Part shown: positions 32,376 to 45,011 of the stretch, one piece after another | Layout of the letters: every line of letters starts with the position of its first letter | How positions within the stretch are numbered: the first letter of the stretch is position 1 | Assembly (NCBI RefSeq): GCF_032062135.1 | Contig: NC_092859.1 | Coordinates: 158,250,447 to 158,314,446, forward strand | Length of the DNA stretch: 64,000 nucleotides | Source: Pyxicephalus adspersus | Lineage: Eukaryota; Chordata; Amphibia; Anura; Pyxicephalidae | Direction: 5' to 3' | The notes under the pieces: generated by a model | What the model was told of the DNA's origin: nothing | The model's database searches: none | The model's input: only the letters and a program-made list of their open reading frames with translations | Position numbers and translations under genes: made by a program

Positions 32376-33429
32376 ATTTTCATAGTCAATGTAGACCTGG
32401 AAGTGTTGAGTACAATCGGCCTTTCAGTCTTCTTCTCACCTCATATGTGAAGTGGACACTTCCAGTAAGACCACCAAATTCCCTTTCCGGTTATCTCCTA
32501 TGGGGCACTGTACGTTTATTTTTATGTAACAATGGCCTCTGCTGAAAGCAACAAACATATTTTTAGTTTACTGAGAGGAGAATGAAAGAATAAACAGACA
32601 AAGACTTGAAACCAGAAGACTAAATTACCAATGTACAAATACAAAATCGCGAGGCAACCAAATTATTTGTCTCGGTCAGCTGGGGTTTTATTTGTTTACT
32701 TTTCTGTAAATTTAAATTCAATGCATCAGTTGTTTCAGAGAGCCGTGTCATTGCATAATATAATGGCCCCTTTCCTTGGAATACATGAAAATGGTGTTTT
32801 TGTCTATCACATATTAGGCTGCTCACAGAACCTCTCGAATCATGCGGAGGTCAAGGACAGCTTAGGTCCCATTTGGCTTACCGAGCTAAGATGATGTTGT
32901 GAATCAGATGACGGACTGATGAAAGGAAAACAGTTTTACTGAAAGCTTTTCTGCTAAAAACCCATTGAAAGGTGTGAGTGCTTCGTTCTTCAATCAGCCC
33001 CCTACTGCGAGCGGCAAACAGAAGATGAGAAAGCAACCCTGCTGATATTATGCCTGCAAAAGCATCACAACAAACACAGCATGCTGTTCTGCATTAGTGA
33101 ATAATGCATGCTGCCAATTACTGGCTGAAAAGACACTTGTCACAAAGCAATGACCTAAATATGTAATGCAATCTAATGAAGTTACCGTCACCTCATTGGC
33201 CAACAAAACTCATAATTGTTTACTTTGCTTGGGCTGGTGATGGAAGTTGGTTGACACAGCAAACAAGTAATTTTGGGGGCCTAATCCAATCATTATTTCT
33301 CTGTGTACAGGTAGGGATTTCAGTAAATACTTTTAAATAGCTATGTAATGCTTGTAAATACTCTGCAGATTGGGAATGTGAAGTTAATATTCAATGCTTA
33401 TGGAGGGAGGGTTGGTTGCTGCCATAGTG
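32376..33429. other. No recognisable feature
   Basis: Unassigned. The 33030-33240 portion looks single-copy, with words such as 'gcattagtgaataatgcatg' and 'ctcataattgtttac', and is a candidate conserved non-coding element. Confidence 0.4.
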
Positions 33430-34350
33430 CATAGCCTATATGGTGAAATAACCAATAGTGCATAGCCTATATGGAAAAAAACAATAGCACGTGGGTCTTA
33501 TGGTAAAATACCGAATAAAGCATATTCTACATTAGTAAATAACCAATAGCACATAGCCCATATGGTGAATTAGCCAATAGCACATAGCCTGTCTAATGAA
33601 ATAGCCAATAGTGTATAGCCCATATGGTAAAAAAAAGCTGATAATGCATAGCCCATATAGTGAAATAACTAATAGTGCATAGCCCACATGGTAAAATAGC
33701 CAATAGCACATAACCCATATGGTGAAATAGCCAATAGCACATAACCCATGTGGTGAAATAGCCAATAGCACATAGCCTGTATGGTGAAATAACCAATAGT
33801 GTATAGCCCATATGGTAAAAAAAAAGCTTATAATACATAGCCCACATGGTAAAATAGTAAAAAGTGCATAGCCTATATGGTAAAATAGCCAATAGCACAT
33901 ATCTCATATGGTTAAATATTCAATAGTGCATAGCCTATATGGAAAAAAAAAACAATAGCTCAAAGCTCACATGGTAAAATAGCCAAATGTGTATTGGCTA
34001 TATGGTAAAATAGCAAATAGTACATATACCATATAGTGAAATAGCCAATAGTGCATAGCCCACATGGTGAAATACCCAATAGCACATGGCCAATATGGTG
34101 AAATAACCAATAGAACATAGCCCATATGGTTCAATGGCCAGTAGTGCATAGCCCATATGGTGAAATAACCAATAGTGCATAGCCCATATGATGAAATAAC
34201 CAATAGAATATAACCTATACGGTTAAAAAGCCAGTAGTGCATAGCCCATATGGTGAAATAACCAACAGCACATTATGGTGAAAAAACCAATGGCAGATAG
34301 CCCATAGCCCATATGGTTAAATAGCTAGTAGTGCATAGCTTACATGGTGC
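33430..34350. repeat. 31-bp minisatellite A (~28 copies)
   Basis: Unit blocks 'catagcccatatggtgaaat', 'aaccaatagtg'. The period is about 31 bp with many single-base variants and a few short A-run expansions (e.g. 33628-33633, 33817-33824). As 31 is not a multiple of three, the minus-strand frames (up to 122 codons, repeating YGLCTIGYFTIW-like text) cycle through all frames of the unit. They are artefacts of the repeat. Confidence 0.95.
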
Positions 34351-35394
34351 AAGGGGAAAACCAAGAGATAAGAACACCTAATAAACAGAAATCCCACATG
34401 AGTACAAGTGACAGAGATGGATCACACACAAGGCAACCTAGATAGAGGGAAAGGCCAAGGGTACAACTACAACCCCCTTGCTCCTGCAGTAAACCAGAAG
34501 GCTTCAGCTATAAACACACATGTGCGATAATTGTCATTGGAAACGATTGTTAGTGATTGCTTCCAGAGACAGTAGTAATTAAAGTTCATTGGACAGACAG
34601 GATTGTTTGTTCCATGGACAGGAAAGGGGGAGGACAAGTGGAAGGCGTCCTTCCCATAGGAAACAGCAGCAGTTGTTAGCTATCAGAGGTTCAGTGATCT
34701 GGCAAGAAGGATCCCAAGGACGGATTGTACGCTGTGTCTGATGGTGTCAGCCATGCCAATATACGTAGTTCATAATGTGTGGCCTCTCTGTACCTATTGA
34801 AGTCCTTATTAATGTCAATCAAAAGGAAGACGAGACAGGGCTAAGCTTCTACCTGCCTGAACATCTTCTGGTCATATCCAATAAATCAATATTCTAATAC
34901 ACAGCCATCCCCACTATAAAACGTGGAATCCTACCAACTCAAAGTCGGAGGTGTAAGTCGTTCATTCATCTTGTAATCCTCCAGTTTCTCAGTTGGCCAT
35001 AGTTGGAATTTTGTTTTGATCTGATTTGACTAAAAGAACAAAAAGTCAGATGGTTTATTAATTACAAATACTCCAAAATGCAAACATTTGCAATTTAGCA
35101 GTCATAGAAGAAGCTGATTGTTTTTAGGAATAGTTTTTTTCACATATTGAACAAGTAGGCAAAATGAGTTCAGGGATCAAAAAGTTTAATTGAAAAGAGA
35201 GTGGGGTGGCATGGTGCTATGTATAAAAGAAAAAGTGGAGCACTGAGCCATTGACTGTGTGCCCCAGATATATTTTGAGGTCTCAATTTTAGGCAACACT
35301 ACACAGTACCATTACATTAGTGATGGTCAACTCATCTGATGTAGAGGGGCTCAAGTTCAAAAGCTGACAAAAGATGAGTTAATAGAGCTGGGAA
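34351..35394. other. No recognisable feature
   Basis: About 1 kb of unassigned sequence separating two different 31-bp minisatellites. Confidence 0.45.
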
Positions 35395-36560
35395 AAAAAC
35401 ATGGATATGCTACAGGAAATGGTCAGAGACCAAGGAGATGATACAGGAGATGGTCAGAGACCAAGGAGATGATACAGGAGATGGTCTGAGACCAAGGAGA
35501 TGATACAGGAGATGGTCTGATACCAAGGAGATGATACAGGAAATGGTCAGAGACCAAGGAGATGCTACAGGAGATGGTCTGAGACCATGGATATGCTACA
35601 GGAGATGGTCAAGGACAAAGGAGATGCTACAGGAGATGGTCAGAGATCACTGACATGCTACAGGAGATGGTCTGAGACCATGGAGATGCTACAGGAGATG
35701 GTCTGAGACCATGGATATGCTACAGGAGATGGTCAGAGACCAAGGGGATGCTACAGGAGATGGTCTGAGACCATGGATAGGTCAGAGACCAAGGGGATGC
35801 TACAGGAGATGGTCTGAGACCATGGATATGCTACAGGATATTATCAGAGACCAAGGAGATGGTCTGAGACCAAGCAGATGCTACAGGAAATGGTCAGAGA
35901 CCAAGGAGATGCTACAGGAAATGGTCAGAGACCAAGGAGATGATACAGGAGATGGTCTGAGACCATGGAGATGATACAGGAGATGGTCTGAGACCAAGAA
36001 GATGATACAGGAGATGGTCTGAGACCAAGAAGATGCTACAGGAAATGGTCAGAGACCAAGGAGAGATGCTACAGGAGATGGTCTGAGACCATAGGTATGC
36101 TACAGGAGATGGTCAGGGACAAAGGAGATGCTACAGGAGATGGTCAGAGATCACTGACATGCTACAGGAGATGGTCAGAGACCAAGGAGATGCTACAGGA
36201 GATGGTCAGGGACAAAGGAGATGCTACAGGAGATGGTCTGAGACCATGGACATGCTACAGGAGATGGTCAGAGACCAAGGGGATGCTACAGGAGATGGTC
36301 TGAGACCATGGATATGCTACAGGATATTATCAGAGACCAAGGAGATGGTCTGAGACCAAGGAGATGCTACAGGAGGTGGTCGGAGACCATGGATATGCTA
36401 CAGGAAATTGTCAGGGACCAAGGGGATGCTACAGAAGATGGTTGAAGACTGCTGACAGCATAAAGGATTGTCAGAGACAATGGATATACTACAAGAGATG
36501 GTCAGAGATTGCTAACATTCTATAAGAGATGGTAAGAGACTGTGGTAATTGTACAAAAGA
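35395..36560. repeat. 31-bp minisatellite B (~37 copies), purine-rich
   Basis: Unit blocks 'gagatgctacaggagatggt', 'cagagaccaag', 31 bp, with recurrent variants (gatacagg, ctgagaccatgg, agggacaaagg, agatcactgac) arranged in higher-order order. Decayed units ('gagactgctgacag…') continue to about 36800. Plus-strand frames of 64-87 codons (MLQEMVRDQGDATGDGLRPW) come from the repeat. Confidence 0.95.
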
Positions 36561-36800
36561 TGGTCGGAGACCAATGACTGCTATAAGAGTTTTTTGAACA
36601 GGGCTGACATGTTATAAGGGACGCTCAGAGACTATTTGACATGCTACAAGAGATGGTTAAAGACTTCAGGTGTATTACCTGAGACTGCAGGCATCCAACA
36701 GGACTCATGTTGGAGACTGGGGGAATTCTCCAAGGGGCAGTCATAGACTGGAGACACATTACCTGAGACTGCTAGAGATCACTGCTGTAAAAGTCCATAA

Positions 36801-38199
36801 GTCCAATATACGTACCAAAGCTTCCACATTTGTGTTCCCTACGGCTCATTTAATATCTAAAACACATAATTAAAGATGACACAAAGAAAACAAAAATAAA
36901 GCATCAAAAGGGATAAACAGCACAGAAAGTATTATAGTGTGAAAGACATAAGCCATAACTACCAGAAGCCAGTCCAAGGAATACTTTCCTTTTACGAGCT
37001 TCAATTAGAACCATAGTAAAAAATATTATCTTTGGGACCTGGAAGGAACTGAATGTGGGCCCCTGGGCCTTAGACTGGGTACTGGGCTTTGCAGCCATAT
37101 TTTTAATATATATATATATCTGCGACTCTTTGTTACCTTGGCGTGTGAATCACATTCACTTTGCATTTACTTTATTGGTCATGCCCCCACTTACGTCTTA
37201 TTTTCCTGGCAGGTGGCCCTTTCCATCCAGGACATTAAGTAACAAGCTCTTTATCAAGACTTTTGTAACACTAATGGCCCCTTTTCTAATTATAGAAGGG
37301 GATGTCCTAAGATGAGGAAATGAGCCTTTCCTTCCTTACTGCTCAGAACGCCACCAAAGATGTGATTGTTCTAGCTGCTGGAGGATGTCCCGCATCTGCA
37401 GCGAGGAAAATTCATGCTATCAATTTCGTGACATCAAATGGCTAAGTCCCTCCAGTAGGGCTTCCAGACATTTTCTTTTAATGTCTGTAATTATGGTCAT
37501 TTTCACAAAAATATAAATTTTGCCTGCTGAGGAAATGTAATTGTAAAAAGAGGATGTAGTGTAGTTCTGAAGGAGAATGTGCCTTCCTTCCTGGCATTGG
37601 AGGTATTTAAAGCGCAGCTTAACTTTTTGGAAAAAAATAATAATAACAATAATGATTCTTAGAAGTGTTACACAATACAATTTGACATGGACGCTTTCCT
37701 ACATTACACAGACAAAAGTACTAAATAATCTCCTTACATGCTAACAAAAGCTATGAATAACAGCTGATGTTAAAAATATAAAAAGTTGAATCATTATAAG
37801 ATAACTAAAAATACAAACGTAAAAAAAAAAAATGGGAAACCCCAAAATAGACCCACTCTGAAATAACTCAGGTTATTGGAAATACAATTAGGTAGAGAAC
37901 AGTATCTAAAAATACACAAATAACCATAATAATGTAATGTACAACATTATCTATAAGATTCTATAGGCTGGCATACAATACAATGGACACGCTAATACTG
38001 GTAACAGAACGATGGTGCCTCCTCGGGTACTGGAATAAGAGCATAGTGACTGTGGGATTGGTTTGGTTATTGCATAGACATTGGCAGAGACCGAAAATAT
38101 AATCTCAAGGATGCATACCACTTCAGGTAACTCCATGCTTGCCCACCTTCATTGATGGTGGACATCTAGATGGTTGACCAAGTTGAGTTGCTCCTTGGA
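36801..38199. other. No recognisable feature
   Basis: Unassigned sequence with a short (TA)n at about 37110-37119 and an A12 run at 37820. Confidence 0.45.
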
Positions 38200-39090
38200 C
38201 CCAGCATGGACATTTGGGAATGTCAGATGGTGGCTGTGAGCAGGAAAAGAGGAGGTAAAAATAATACTTACAGTTCTACAGGTTATGGGGGAGGGCACCA
38301 ATTCGAGGGGCACAATATAGGGAAGCACTATAAAAGAGAGAATTATAATGGGGGGCCCATCCAAATTCTTGTCCCTGTTTGTGTTCCCCACTGCACACCA
38401 TGGTTCCATTCTAGGACCCTTACATCACTATGATTTCCAGCAGTGACATGGGCTTTTGAGGATGGAACCATAGCATGCAGTGGGGGGCACAGGCATCTAA
38501 CACACCGGGAAGTCTCAAATGCCTAAAGGTCTTACACTGGTTGAAGCACAGGAAACAGAATGGGAAACCATTCCGGTGGCTGTGAGGATAAATGGAGAAG
38601 GAAAATATAATACTTACCGTAACACTCCACTAACGGCTCCACAGGGCGTAGTGGGCATTAAGGAGGGGGCACAATAAGGGGAGGTACAGAGGAGAAACGG
38701 AATGGGGGGACCATCCAATTTTTTTTCTGTGTCCCCTACTGCAAACCTTGGTTCTATTCTCCGACTCTAAGTTCACTACAATTCCCAGCAGTGACATAGG
38801 CATTGGAGGATGGAACCATTGCATACGGCGGGGGGCACAGGCATCTAACTCACCGTGAAGTGTCACATGACAAATAGTCTTACACAGGTTGAAGCACAGG
38901 TAAAAAAATAGGGGGACCATTAAACAGTGTTCCCAATGCACACCACAGTTCCAATGGCCAACTCTGACATCACTACAGTTTCCGGAAATGCCATGGGTTT
39001 TGAAGGATGGGGCCATAGAATGCATTGGGGGACACAGGCATCTAACACACCTGGAAGTCTCAAATGCCGAAGAGTCTTACAGAGGTTGTA
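38200..39090. repeat. Tandem repeat (~350-bp unit, 2.5 copies) with a hairpin in each unit
   Basis: The marker 'ggggcacaggcatctaac' recurs at 38483, 38831 and (altered) 39028, giving spacings near 348 and 197; the last unit is shortened. Each unit holds an inverted repeat: for example 'cccactgcacaccatggttc' (38388-38407) against 'ggaaccatagcatgcagtgg' (38466-38485) around a loop of some 60 bases. The hairpin ends with TTCC/GGAA cores as in the inverted repeat at 2400-2484. Confidence 0.8.
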
Positions 39091-40294
39091 GCATAGGAAA
39101 TGAAGAGAAGGAAGAAGAGAAAGGCCACAGGAGTAGTGACTCATGTACAATTAGTGATACCAGCACAAAAAGGGGCTCCGTGTCTTGAAATGCCTATGTC
39201 CTGAAATACCCATGTATGGAAAGGGTGCCATATTGTTACTTCCTGCCAAAGCAGGCACCCAACAACTAAAGGTGCCTACATTTATTCTACCCCTAGGTGG
39301 TTCCATTCACCGGCCTGTACATCACTAGGTGGCAGGAGGAACCGAAGGAAGTCCATCCAGGAATGGGCTGGAGGGTGGGAAAAGATGCGGCTAAATTGAG
39401 CGCTGCATCAAGAGAAGTGCAAGGAGGGCCGGAACTACGACCTAACCCAAATCATTGAGGAAAAAGGATGCACTTTGGCATTTTTGCCTTGGACACTAGT
39501 GGACCTTGTTCTGGTACTGGACCCATCCCAATGGAATATCGGCGGAATACTTGCAACAATTTCAAGATGCAACCCACTGAAAATCTACGCATGGAACCTC
39601 ATCTGTCTGCAGGTAATTCATTTTGTCATTTTAACTCTGTAGTGACCCAGTCACAATGAAATAAAGGTCATCTCAATTAAACTTTATCAGCTATGATGTG
39701 ACAGACGTGTGTCCAGGGGCTCCTCTGTCTCACACTACAAATATCTACGTGAGGAGGAGACACAACTTGTCATCAATATTTTATGCCTTGTATTAGGATC
39801 TGCTGGTTAAAATCCGTCTCAGTCTCAGTTTTTGTTTTCTTGTAAGGAACTCAGAGATCTGCAAACGTTTTATAGCAAGAAAACACCAGATAATGATATC
39901 TGCCGGCTCGTCATGTTCAGACAGGATTGTATTTCTCTACATGTGTCAGGGCTGTGATTATATCTCTATTCTATGGTAAGAGGTAAACTCTTTTATTGAG
40001 ATGAGCTTAAGAATTCCAGTTATGCCCAACCCTGGATTATAAGGCCGGTTATAAACAAGCTACTGACACTTATATATCATTGGGGATCCAATGACACTTT
40101 TATTTCATTTTCACAAAGTTATCTCAATAAAGTTACCATGTAAGCTCTGACATCTTGGTTAAAGCGTTGTGTCATAAAAAAAATTGCCATAGTAATAATT
40201 TTGGAGACATTTTTTTTTTTTTGGTGGCAATTTGGTTTTCCTGCGGACTTTTGAAGCAAATTTCCTCTCTATACACATCCATTAATAGAACTAG
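39091..40294. other. No recognisable gene
   Basis: Unassigned apart from a GGTTCC...GGAACC inverted pair around 39300-39353 that resembles the hairpins of the preceding array. Confidence 0.45.
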
Positions 40295-41560
40295 GAGGGA
40301 AAATAATGTGCAGAAGGCTGTGGGGTACAACAGTGCCATGCAGGAGATGGGGGAGAAGACTAGAGCCCAGTAGAGGGTGGAGAAAAATAATAGGCCCATT
40401 GGTGGTCATTAGGGCATTGGAGGGGTACATTGGTGGTTTTAGGGAGTTGGCTACAAGCATTAGCTTTCAGTACATTGGTGTCCAGAAGAGGATGGGGAGG
40501 AAAAATAGTGCGCAGACAGGTTTTGGGAAGAACAAAAGTGGCCAGCATGGGGTGAGGGAGAAGAGGAGTATCCATTAGAGAGTGCAGGAAAATAATATGG
40601 CCCTTTGGCAGTCAGTGGAGGGCTCAAGGGGTACATGGGTGGCCATGGAGAGCTGACTGCAAGCAAGCACTTTGAGTATATTAGGAAGGAACAAGTGCTC
40701 AATGGGGATAACAAACATGCCCAACAGCGGATGAGGTGGAAAATAGTGTGCAGAGGGGTGGAACTATAGGAGGCGGGTGGTAATGGGGAGGAGAACAGTA
40801 GTGCCCTGTGAAGGGTGGAGAAAATCCACAAAAGTCATTGAGGAGGGGTTTGAAAACAATTGGTACATTGGTGGTTTGGGGGAGCTGACTACAAGCATGC
40901 GCTTTGACTTCAATGGTGAGGAACAACAGTGCCCAATGGAGGCTTCTAAAAACGCATTGGTGGCCAGTGGGGGTCTGGAGGGGTACATTGCTGGTCATGG
41001 GGAGTGGATTGCAAGCAAGTATTTTGAGGATATTATGGAGGAATTAGAGCCCACTGAGTGTGTGGGGAGGAACTATAGTGTCCAGCTGGGGAATGGGGAA
41101 AAGAACAATAGTGCCCAGTGAAGAATGGGGTAAATCAACAGAGGCCATTGGTGGTCATTGGGGACTGAAAAGATACATTAGGGGTAATGGGGAGCTGACT
41201 ACAAGAATACAATTTGATTACACTGGTGAGGAACAACAGTGCCCAATGAAGGCTGGGAAGAACAGTGGTGCCCAACAGAGAGTAGAGTAGGTAAGGAAAA
41301 CTAATGTGCAGTGGGAAGATAGAAGAAACAACAGTGCCCAGAAGGGGTTCGAGGAGAATAATAGTGGCCAGCAGAGGGTGGATGAAAACAACAGGGCCCA
41401 TTGGTGGCCAGTGGGGGTCTGGAGGGGTACATTGGTGTTCATGGGGTGCGGATTACAAGCAACTACTTTGAGCACATTATGGTGTATTGAGTGCCCAGTG
41501 GGGGTGGGAGGAACAAAGGTGCCCAGCAGACGATGGGAGAAGATTCTATATACCATATTG
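40295..41560. repeat. G-rich complex tandem repeat, at least 6 units
   Basis: The marker 'ctgactacaagca.g..ctttga' appears near 40449, 40651, 40886, 41008, 41192 and 41449. Between markers are variable numbers of 'gaggaacaacagtgcccaat', 'ggagaagaa.a.agtgcccag' and 'ggggtctggaggggtacatt' sub-units. Spacing ranges from about 120 to 260 bp. Overlapping frames of 70-123 codons on both strands follow the repeats and are not taken as genes. Confidence 0.85.
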
Positions 41561-42429
41561 GAGAAGTAATTAATAAAAGCTGCAAATCAAAAAAAACATT
41601 TAAAACAATTCTAAATAATAAATCTTTCATAGATGAAATACTGATTGAGGTTACATCTACAATATATCGGTTAAAGCAGCCCCCTCATTTTGATTCTCCT
41701 GTTGTTCATATTACGGATCAACTTTATCATTTTTGGTGAACAGCAAGCTGAGCAAAACAGGAGCAGTGAGAGGGGCTATGAGACCGATTGAGTGCAAGAT
41801 TCCAGATTGACTCAATCATTCCGCCTGTTGCTGCTGAAAATTAGCACTGTGTGAATATAAAACCAGCCCAGGACCATTTCTAAGGCTTTGTTTTGTGTCC
41901 AAAGAAACATTGCTGCAAGTTTAAGGGTAAATATTTCCCAGACCATTGTAAGGGTTTTACAATTGTTTTAAAGCTGAAGTTTAATCTGCTTATATTTTAC
42001 CTTCATTGATTTCATCTTTGCCACATTATAACATTTTAATAAAACTTTTTGTTCTCTTTACATATCTTGTTATACATGGGTCTCTGTGGTAAACTATGCA
42101 ATATTGGTAACTGGTGGAATGGGCCTGCAAGATGCTGAACATAGCTTCTTGAAATCATGGCCCCGTCGTGGTATTTCTTTCAAGGGCCCTAACTCCTGAC
42201 GTAAGCTTGGGCTGACCTGTGGAAGGATTTATGTAAATTTAAAAACACAAAGTGTCCATGGTTGGTAGAACTGGACAGTCAGGCTGGGGAAGGAGGGGAT
42301 AGATGAGGTTGGACAACCTCCCGCCAGGAAATAAGTTGAGCTCTGTCTGACTTTCCGCTGTTTCTAATGTGCAGTGAAATCAAAGTTATCTATTTCAGTC
42401 CAGGAGAGGAGCCGGTACAACAGTGCAAG
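41561..42429. other. No recognisable feature
   Basis: AT-rich unassigned sequence between two tandem arrays. Confidence 0.45.
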
Positions 42430-42910
42430 ACTGAGGAGAAAGATGAAGGGCAGATTTAATAAAGGGGAGGCCCAACCCACCACCATCACTCCACCACCAA
42501 CACCACACCACCACCACCATCACCACCACCAACCCCCCCTCCAACACCACCACCAAAAGCCACCACCAAAAAACCACCAACCCAAAAAAAAAAACCACCA
42601 CCACCACCAAACAAAAAAAAACAACCAAAACCAAAAAACACCCCCCCACCACAACCAAACCACCACCACCACCAAAAAAAAATAAAGGGGAGGCTAAAGG
42701 GTAAGCTTTACACAGAGAAAGGTGGGGGGGGGGGTGGGCGCAGATGTAACAAAAGGAAGGCTGGAGGGCAGATTTCATGAAGGGAGGCTGAAGGAAAGAT
42801 ATAATGAATACAAGGTTCGAGGGCAGATTTAATATAGGGAAGGATGGAAGGCAGATTTAATGAAAGGGAGTCTGGAGGGCAGATTTCAATGAAGGAAAGG
42901 CTGGATAAAT
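42430..42910. repeat. Short-unit tandem repeat split by an A/C-only tract
   Basis: Degenerate ~30-38-bp units containing 'aaaggaaggctggagggcag' and 'atttaatgaa' flank the A/C-only tract at 42476-42681. The unit word 'aataaaggggaggc' occurs immediately on both sides of the tract. A G10 run (42725-42734) lies just after. Confidence 0.8.
42476..42681. repeat. A/C-only low-complexity tract, (CCA)n and CAAA runs
   Basis: About 205 bases made almost wholly of A and C (CCACCACCA, CCAAAAAACCACC, ACCCCCCCACC). The other strand is G/T-only with many GG and GGG runs. Frames through it (poly-His/Pro/Thr on plus, poly-Val/Gly on minus) reflect composition only. Confidence 0.95.
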
Positions 42911-43129
42911 CTCCCTCAATGAGCATCTGTATGATTATATTATTCAATCAGTTTCTTCTATGTTTTCTGCTGAACCAAAAAAAAAATCAACCAATTTTTA
43001 ATGACTCATTGTGATTATTGTAATTGTATTCATAGCAATGAATGCTGAATAGAAATTCTGGAGAAGAGAACATAACAGACAACTCATTGACCTATAGAGG
43101 ATTATTTATTAAAATGAAGATCCTTAATC

Positions 43130-44360
43130 TGTGTTCTCTTCAAACATTTCTGGGTTCCCATCACTTCTGTTTTAGAAAATCCCCCAAATTACCAACATGC
43201 CATCGTTCAATCACAGTATTGAAAATAGAAATCTGCTCTACATGGGAGATGTTTTATTGTGCATCTTCCTGGTCTGTTTTATAGAAGGATCTGGCATTGG
43301 AGAACTTTCTAAGGAATCATTGTTGGGTTCTTCTAATTGTGCTTGATGTCCAATTGTTGATGTCTTCACTACTTCAAGAACCTGGATCAAAAATGCAGCA
43401 GATTACAGGTCAATGAGAAAATAATAAAATCACATAATCAGCAAAGCAGCAAGGAAACGAAGAGCCTCCATCTTTATTGAATTTAGGATATCTTAAAGAT
43501 TAATCTTGTGGCTTTTACATTTTTCCAAACAATATTCTAAAATCCCCCATATTACCAACATACCATTGTTCCATCACAGTATTAAAAATAGAAATCTGCT
43601 TACATGGGAAATGTTGATCATGCATCTTCCTGGGCTCTTTTAAAGGTGATCTGTCATAGGAGAACCTTGCAAGGCATCATTGTTGGGTTCTTCTAATTGT
43701 GTTTGATGTTCAGTTCTTGATGTCTTCACTACTTCGCAGACCTGGATCAAGAATGCAGCTAGGTAAGGCTCAATTAATCGGATAGTATAAAAATTAAATG
43801 ATCAGCAAAGCAGCCTGGAATTTCAGATCTTTAGAAATAGAGCCTCCACCTCTAGAATCTCAGGATATCTTGAATATTTCTCTGGTGGTTTTTACATTTT
43901 CCCAACCAATATTCTAAAATCCCCCAAATTACCAACATACCATTGTTCCATCACAGTATTGAAAAAAAGAAATCTACTCTTTATGGTACGTTTGATCATG
44001 AATCCTCTGGTTTTTTTTTTAAGACGATCTGGCATAGGAGAACCTTGTAGGACGTCGTTGTTGGGTTCTTCTAATTGTGTTTGATGTCCAGTTGTTGATG
44101 CCTTCACTACTTCCCTGACCTGGATTAAGTGTGCAACAAGTCAGCGTGAAGTCAGAAGACCTGATTTCAACTGGTTAAGGGTCAGCAACCCAGAAAGTGT
44201 TAAAGTCAAATGATCAGCAAGGTGGACAGGAAACTAAGATCTTCACAAAAGAAGCCAGAAAATAGAGCCTCCACCTATATAGGAACACGGGATATCTTTT
44301 AGATTACTCTGGTGGCATCCACGGCTAATCTTATTTTACATTTTCCCAACCAATCCTAAA
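43130..44360. repeat. Tandem repeat, ~370-bp unit, 3 copies plus partial
   Basis: The marker 'aaaatcccccaaattacc' (or variant) falls at 43177, 43540, 43914 and, decayed, 44356. Each unit also has 'atcacagtattgaaaa.aga', 'cattgttgggttcttctaat', 'tcttcactacttc' and 'gatcagcaaagcagc'. Units differ by numerous substitutions and small indels, so the array is old. Confidence 0.9.
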
Positions 44361-45011
44361 ATCCCCCAACTCGTTCTCCAATTGCTGAGCACAAAAATGA
44401 CAACCAATTTTTAGAACTCATGGTCCCTATACTCAGTTGATGATTATTGATGGTTGGCATGTGTGTGTAATATCCAAGGACTGCTGACGACCACTATACC
44501 CACCATTGACCACCAAAAGAGGATCATTTCCAGCAATGTGAACAAAGCTCCATGGATGGTGGTGGCAGGGTACAATCAGGGTCACGGCATCATGAATGGA
44601 ATGGAAAGCCTTGGGCTTAGTATGGCTGTAGGTTCCAGGTCACCAACATGTCCATGAGCATACAGTCGGGGTGAATATAACCCCTGAACCAAACATGATG
44701 GCCACAGTAGAAGGATTAAAGAAGAACGGAACTCCAAGGCTCTGGGCCTGTGCATTTGTTATTTATCTGCTGCCTTGATCATATTGAGTGAGTTATTAGT
44801 AGCTCAGCCTAATCACCTCCTATCCCTCACGCTTCTAGATAGACTTTTACTCTGATGACTCGGATCATCAGCATGTTGCATGTCAAACTGGACCAGATCA
44901 ACCCTTATTAGAGCACGGGATTAAATGGCTTGTGAAAACCAGATTATATTTAGACAAGAATTTTGTTGCACAATTGTTGTTTTTTATGCAATGGATCGGG
45001 TGTGTGTATGT
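44361..45011. other. No recognisable feature
   Basis: Unassigned sequence. The frame at 44454-44657 has no domain I recognise. Confidence 0.45.

Noticed and set aside
33532..34242. Minus-strand frames resembling a multi-pass membrane protein (YWLFHHMGYVLL repeats)
   Set aside because: Produced by the 31-bp minisatellite; all frames of the unit are open.
35711..36353. Plus-strand frames repeating MLQEMVRDQGDATGDG
   Set aside because: Produced by the 31-bp minisatellite; no independent coding evidence.
38630..39025. 131-codon minus-strand frame
   Set aside because: Runs through the ~350-bp tandem unit; the repeat explains it.
42374..42778. His/Pro-rich plus-strand and Val/Gly-rich minus-strand frames
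   Set aside because: Composition artefact of the A/C-only tract.
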